Positions 60,649-64,000 of a stretch of 64,000 bases of DNA are shown here, in pieces (the stretch's first letter is position 1; every line of letters starts with the position of its first letter). The notes below the pieces were generated by a model. That model did no database searches and was not told the origin of the DNA. It was given only the letters and a program-made list of their open reading frames with translations. The stretch covers positions 13,356,975 through 13,420,974 of the forward strand of contig NC_136005.1 in NCBI RefSeq assembly GCF_048128805.1, written 5' to 3'. Made by a program: the position numbers and the translations under genes. Source of the DNA: Centroberyx gerrardi (lineage: Eukaryota; Chordata; Actinopteri; Beryciformes; Berycidae).

Positions 60649-61616
60649 CAAGGGCGTCACTTTGTGTTGAAAAGTGGTGGGGACACAAAACATTTTTTAG
60701 ACGGTCTTCAACATATGCGATTTTAGGCAATGTAATGGGGGGATCGGTATGAGGTCAGAGTAGATAATTACGGCAAGAAAAAAATTGCATAACGGCGCAT
60801 CAAAAGGGCATAGCCTAGGCTACTACAGAGTCGACAATACGAAAATACTCAGCATAAAACGCTCAACAACGTCGACAAGTACAGTCACCCATATGCATCA
60901 CATCCACAGCTGCAACACCATGTCAATCGAACAATGCCAATATCACATCTACTGTAGAAAGCACCAGTGCATGAAGACCTGGCTTCGCTCTTCAATGTCA
61001 CAAACCCGACTCAACAGCGTGGCTGTTTGTCATGTTCACAGAGAGAGAACGGAAAACTTGGACAAGAAGAAACTGTGTCAAGAATTTGTTAAAGTTACTG
61101 ATCGGCACATGCACATTTTTGGGTCATTTTAGAATCAGTCTCCCCAGCGTCCCCAGTGTAAATGACACCTGTGCCCTCTCCTGCTCTTCAGTCTCCTTTT
61201 TTCCTCCAGTGGCTCTCTCCCTCTTCCTCTTCCCTGTAACTGTTCACCTCAACAAATAATTTCATCTCTAAGTAAACTGTCCACCATGTGAGCGGTATGA
61301 AATGCTGGTATGTTTAATAGAGACTTTGCAATTACAGCCACAGCAGGTGCCATGGAGGTCCATTTGAGAACTGGCTGTGCGCAAATAATGTGAAATATAG
61401 AACAAATATAGAACAAACTGTGTGTTTTCTTATTGTGCAAATAAACCTTTCTCAAAGCGTTCTCATTTGTTAGTTAACATTTCTTGGTGCAAGCTATTTT
61501 TCAGAACATTTTTAACAAATTATGCTTTTAAAAAGTGATGGGGACAAAATCGGCCATTTCAAAAAGTGGTGGGGACATGTGTGTCCCCAGCGTCCCCAGT
61601 GTAAATGACACCTATG
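60649..61616. mobile_element. Non-autonomous hAT element in the LINE RT region
   Basis: A perfect 8-base duplication CCTGCGGT flanks it (60641-60648, 61617-61624). The termini CAAGGGCGTCACTTTGTG and, inverted, CATAGGTGTCATTTACAC match in part. GTGGTGGGGACA blocks lie inside both ends. No transposase frame was recognised. Confidence 0.88.
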
Positions 61617-62322
61617 CCTGCGGTACGCCACAGTTAACTTTAGAGTGTTCAGATATAATATTTTTGTGTGAGACACAACGCGTTCTATTGGATAAGTAGG
61701 AATTGAGCCAGGAAAGCGCAGAGTTGCGGATGCCAACATAGTTCGCTAGGCGGTTTAGGAGAATATTATGATCGACTGTATCGAATGCCGCTCTCAAATC
61801 AAGTAAGATAATAACAGAAGAAGAGTTGGAGTCTGAGGCAAGGAGTAGGTCATTTACCACCTTTGTGAGAGCAGTCTCAGTTTTAGATTTCTTTGAGCAG
61901 ATTGAGCAGGTTTAATTATGGCTGATTTGAAGGAGAAGGGCACAACGTCAGAGGAGAGAGAGGTATTGATGATGTTGAGTAGGGAGGGGCCTAATCAACT
62001 TAGTGGGAAGAGGGTCAGATAGGCTGGCTGTGGATTTAGAGGAAAGTAATTTAGAGATGGTGTCTAAGGAGACAGTCTCAAATTGCGGCTAGCACTCCAT
62101 GCTAGCTGAAAGACCTCAAGTTTGGATGAGCGCCATTTGCGTTATAGCTTCAAGTCAAGCGAGTCAAGTAGAAGTAGTTGTGGAAGTATCAGTACGGCGG
62201 GTGCTGTAGGCATCAACTAGATTTGAATGCCGACAGGGCAGTTCAATTTTAAATTTAATGAGGTAATGGTCTGATAATGCCGGTGGATATGCCAGAACTT
62301 TAGTATTGCCATTAGAATGGGT

Positions 62323-63136
62323 CAGTGGTGGGTAGAGTACTGAAAATCTATACTCAAGTAAAAGTACAATTACTCCCATAAAAAATGACTGAAGTAAAAG
62401 TGAAAATTACCATTTGAGAAACCCACTCAAGTAAAAGTAAAAAAGTACCTGGTTAATAAATTACTCAAAGTACAAGTTACTTTCCATTTTAATATTTTTA
62501 GGGTGTGCGGGCCAGTGCAAAATAATGAAAAAACAGCACTTGTTGATAAAACTTTCTTAGCCCTTTATAAAACAGAATATAAGTCTGTTTAACTCTAGTA
62601 TTTACAGACATTATCAAAGTAACCAAACCTATTACAGCCCCAAAATGCAGTAGATACCGAATACAATACAATGAATTAAAACTCAGATTTTCTGTTCTGT
62701 AGTATTACTCCCTGTACCAAGACCTCAGTCAATCAACTAGAGAATGAAAACTTCTTTGCATTCACATTTTTCATTTGGGGATACCCATTTGTTGGAAGCT
62801 GCCTCTTGTTCTGGGTTTTGCTCCGTCATCATCGCATCGTGGTCAAAAGACAGGTGATGCTTATTTTTCTTCCAGGCAGCTGGCAACTTGGCATCTGCAG
62901 TAGAGGTGCTCCTCGCGCTCTCCCCCCCCTACACTCAATCCCCGCATTTAGAGCAGACTAGTTGTAACAAAGGTATAAATGGCAAATGTAGTGAAGTAAA
63001 AAGTAGATTACTGGCTCAAAAATATACCCGAGTAAAGAGTAGAAGTACAGTTTAAAAAAAGGAACTAGAAGTATTCGTTCCTTAAAAAAAACTACTTTTT
63101 TACTCATGTGCGTTAATGCGTTACTACCCACCCCTG
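62323..63136. mobile_element. Second non-autonomous hAT element in the LINE
   Basis: A perfect 8-base duplication GAATGGGT flanks it (62315-62322, 63137-63144). The termini CAGTGGTGGGTAGAGTA and, inverted, CAGGGGTGGGTAGTAAC match well. CTCAAGTAAAAGTA blocks inside are typical of a very common fish hAT family. Confidence 0.9.
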
Positions 63137-63414
63137 GAATGGGTCTGTTCGTGAATCAACTGAGTAAAGCCAAAAGTGTCAATTAGGGACGAAAAAGCTT
63201 TGCTAAGTGGATCAGTTTTACTATTTAGATGAATATTGAAATCACCGATAATTAAGATGTTGTCCGCACAAGTTACAAGGTCGGAGAGGAAATTGTAAAA
63301 TTCTTCTAAAAAAGACGAATAGGGCCCAGGAGGGTGATAAACGATAATTAGGTAGAAAGGCAGTGGCAGGATACCAGAGTGTCTTGTCTTGTTTTATCCT
63401 TTGCATTTTTTATG

Positions 63415-63490
63415 AGTTGAAGCCATGACATACTCATTACATGTGCTTCAGCCTGCTGAGCTACCAGACACACAAGCAGTTGATTTAATC
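63415..63490 (-). repeat. tRNA-derived SINE head, shortened
   Basis: Box A-like TAGCTCAGCAGG is present on the minus strand; the box B side is truncated by the LINE junction. Confidence 0.5.
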
Positions 63491-63556
63491 AGTTTCATTG
63501 AAAATAGTATGTGAGAACACATCTCTCCTGACCTCACTATCTTCACTAAAAGACAT

Positions 63557-63655
63557 TAACTGTAGAGTTGCACTGGTACAAACAGGATGTGGCTGTCAGA
63601 TATAAGGAAATCTATATGTGAACCACAAGGCTGTGCAGACTCTGCTCTATACAAG
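63557..63655 (+). promoter_or_regulatory. Promoter of gene 10
   Basis: TAACTG 63557-63562, CAGGATGTGG 63583-63592 and AACCACA 63621-63627 are kept. The TATA box is changed to TATACAAG (63648-63655) and lies 63 rather than 54 bases before the ATG, because of a small duplication (CTACTCTGCT). Confidence 0.45.
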
Positions 63656-63710
63656 GACTACTCTGCTCTATTTGACATCATCATTAGACCAGGTTGAGTG
63701 TCCTGCCTGC

Positions 63711-64000
63711 ATGATGCGTGGTTTGCACACATTTCTGCTTTTTCATGTTCTGACATGTCTGGGACAAAAAGGTAAGACTCTCTCAGGAGGGAAAACTGAT
63801 TAGTATTTATCTTTTGGGCTTACATTAACTATTTGTGATCTATATTTCTTTCTTTCATTTATCTATCTTTACATTCTTTTCAGCACTTGGGAGTAAAATC
63901 ATAAATGGGGAGAAGGCCCAGGAGAAGTCATTGCTGTACATGGCATCAGTGCAGTATAATGGAAAACATGTATGTGGAGGATTCCTTGTCAGCGAAGAGT
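63711..64000 (+). CDS. Gene 10: serine protease, 5' part only in window
   Basis: Exon 1 is 63711-63771; exon 2 starts at 63884 and runs off the window. It encodes the signal peptide [20 protein letters not shown] and the sequence [15 protein letters not shown] through CGGFLVSEE. The residue just before the mature amino terminus is Lys, where every other copy has Glu, which may change how the zymogen is activated. The catalytic residues lie beyond the end of the window. Confidence 0.85.

Larger units (their letters stand above)
59085..63385 (-). mobile_element. LINE on the minus strand with two nested hAT elements
   Basis: The plus-strand left end (AAGTTTGTTTATTTATATA) is the 3' tail. The minus strand encodes reverse-transcriptase parts including LLDLRAAFDTVDHNILL (61612-61860), VPQG split by an insertion, an intact YADDTQIYI (about 60535-60560), and the end of an endonuclease domain (ALSDHYLIKFKIELP, near 62230-62300). 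The frame is broken in several places, and two hAT-type elements interrupt it. Both outer limits are approximate. Confidence 0.8.

Noticed and set aside
61032-61259. Small frames inside the 60.6-61.6 kb hAT element
   Set aside because: They are short, without transposase motifs, and of low-complexity composition.

Overview
The window looks like a teleost fish genome, probably percomorph: intron-rich, AT-rich, full of GT/CA and AT microsatellites, CR1/L2/Rex1-type LINEs, hAT, TTAA-target and Tc1/mariner-like DNA transposons and tRNA-derived SINEs. The only host genes I can support belong to one tandem array of small secreted trypsin-fold serine proteases of the granzyme / mast-cell protease (duodenase-like) type. 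Each has five exons with phases 1, 2, 0, 0: signal peptide; short propeptide, IING amino terminus and catalytic His; catalytic Asp; the long fourth exon; and GDSGGP with the carboxy terminus.

Layout: gene 1 (2078-3746, +) and gene 2 (8606-10890, +) look complete. Then comes a block in the opposite orientation: gene 3 (16576-17220, -), cut off after exon 3; gene 4 (21540-23266, -), complete; gene 5 (24498-26437, -), a pseudogene with a LINE insertion and frameshifts next to a 200-base assembly gap. From 26.6 to 35.2 kb there is a transposon island: a Tc1/mariner-like end, a large element with inverted and rearranged arms, a nearly full-length LINE inside it, and a solo LTR inside the LINE. The + orientation then resumes: an orphan exon 1 (37157-37217), gene 6 (37660-39831), gene 7 (41834-43567), gene 8 (46946-48694), gene 9 (52218-54505, one-base frameshift), a lost copy near 56.15 kb marked only by promoter and downstream flanks, and gene 10 (63711 to beyond the window).

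The genes sit in a duplicated unit of about 5.1-5.3 kb. Each unit carries the same spacer in the same order: a tRNA-Ser-like repeat downstream of the gene, a LINE carboxy-terminal fragment, conserved spacer with a (TG)n/(AG)n microsatellite, a second tRNA-derived SINE, then a compact promoter with a TATA box and Myb-, ETS- and RUNX-like sites. Copies differ mainly in (a) which promoter boxes survive and (b) loops that in this fold line the substrate cleft (about 37-41, 94-99, 170-178 and 217-220, chymotrypsin numbering). The proteins are probably stored or secreted by granulocytes or cytotoxic cells and activated by removal of a short propeptide; this is inferred from the family. I see no other host gene, no functional RNA gene and no CRISPR. 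The best candidates for something new are the promoter and loop diversification of the array, the inverted block with broken genes at its edges, and the nested transposon structures.
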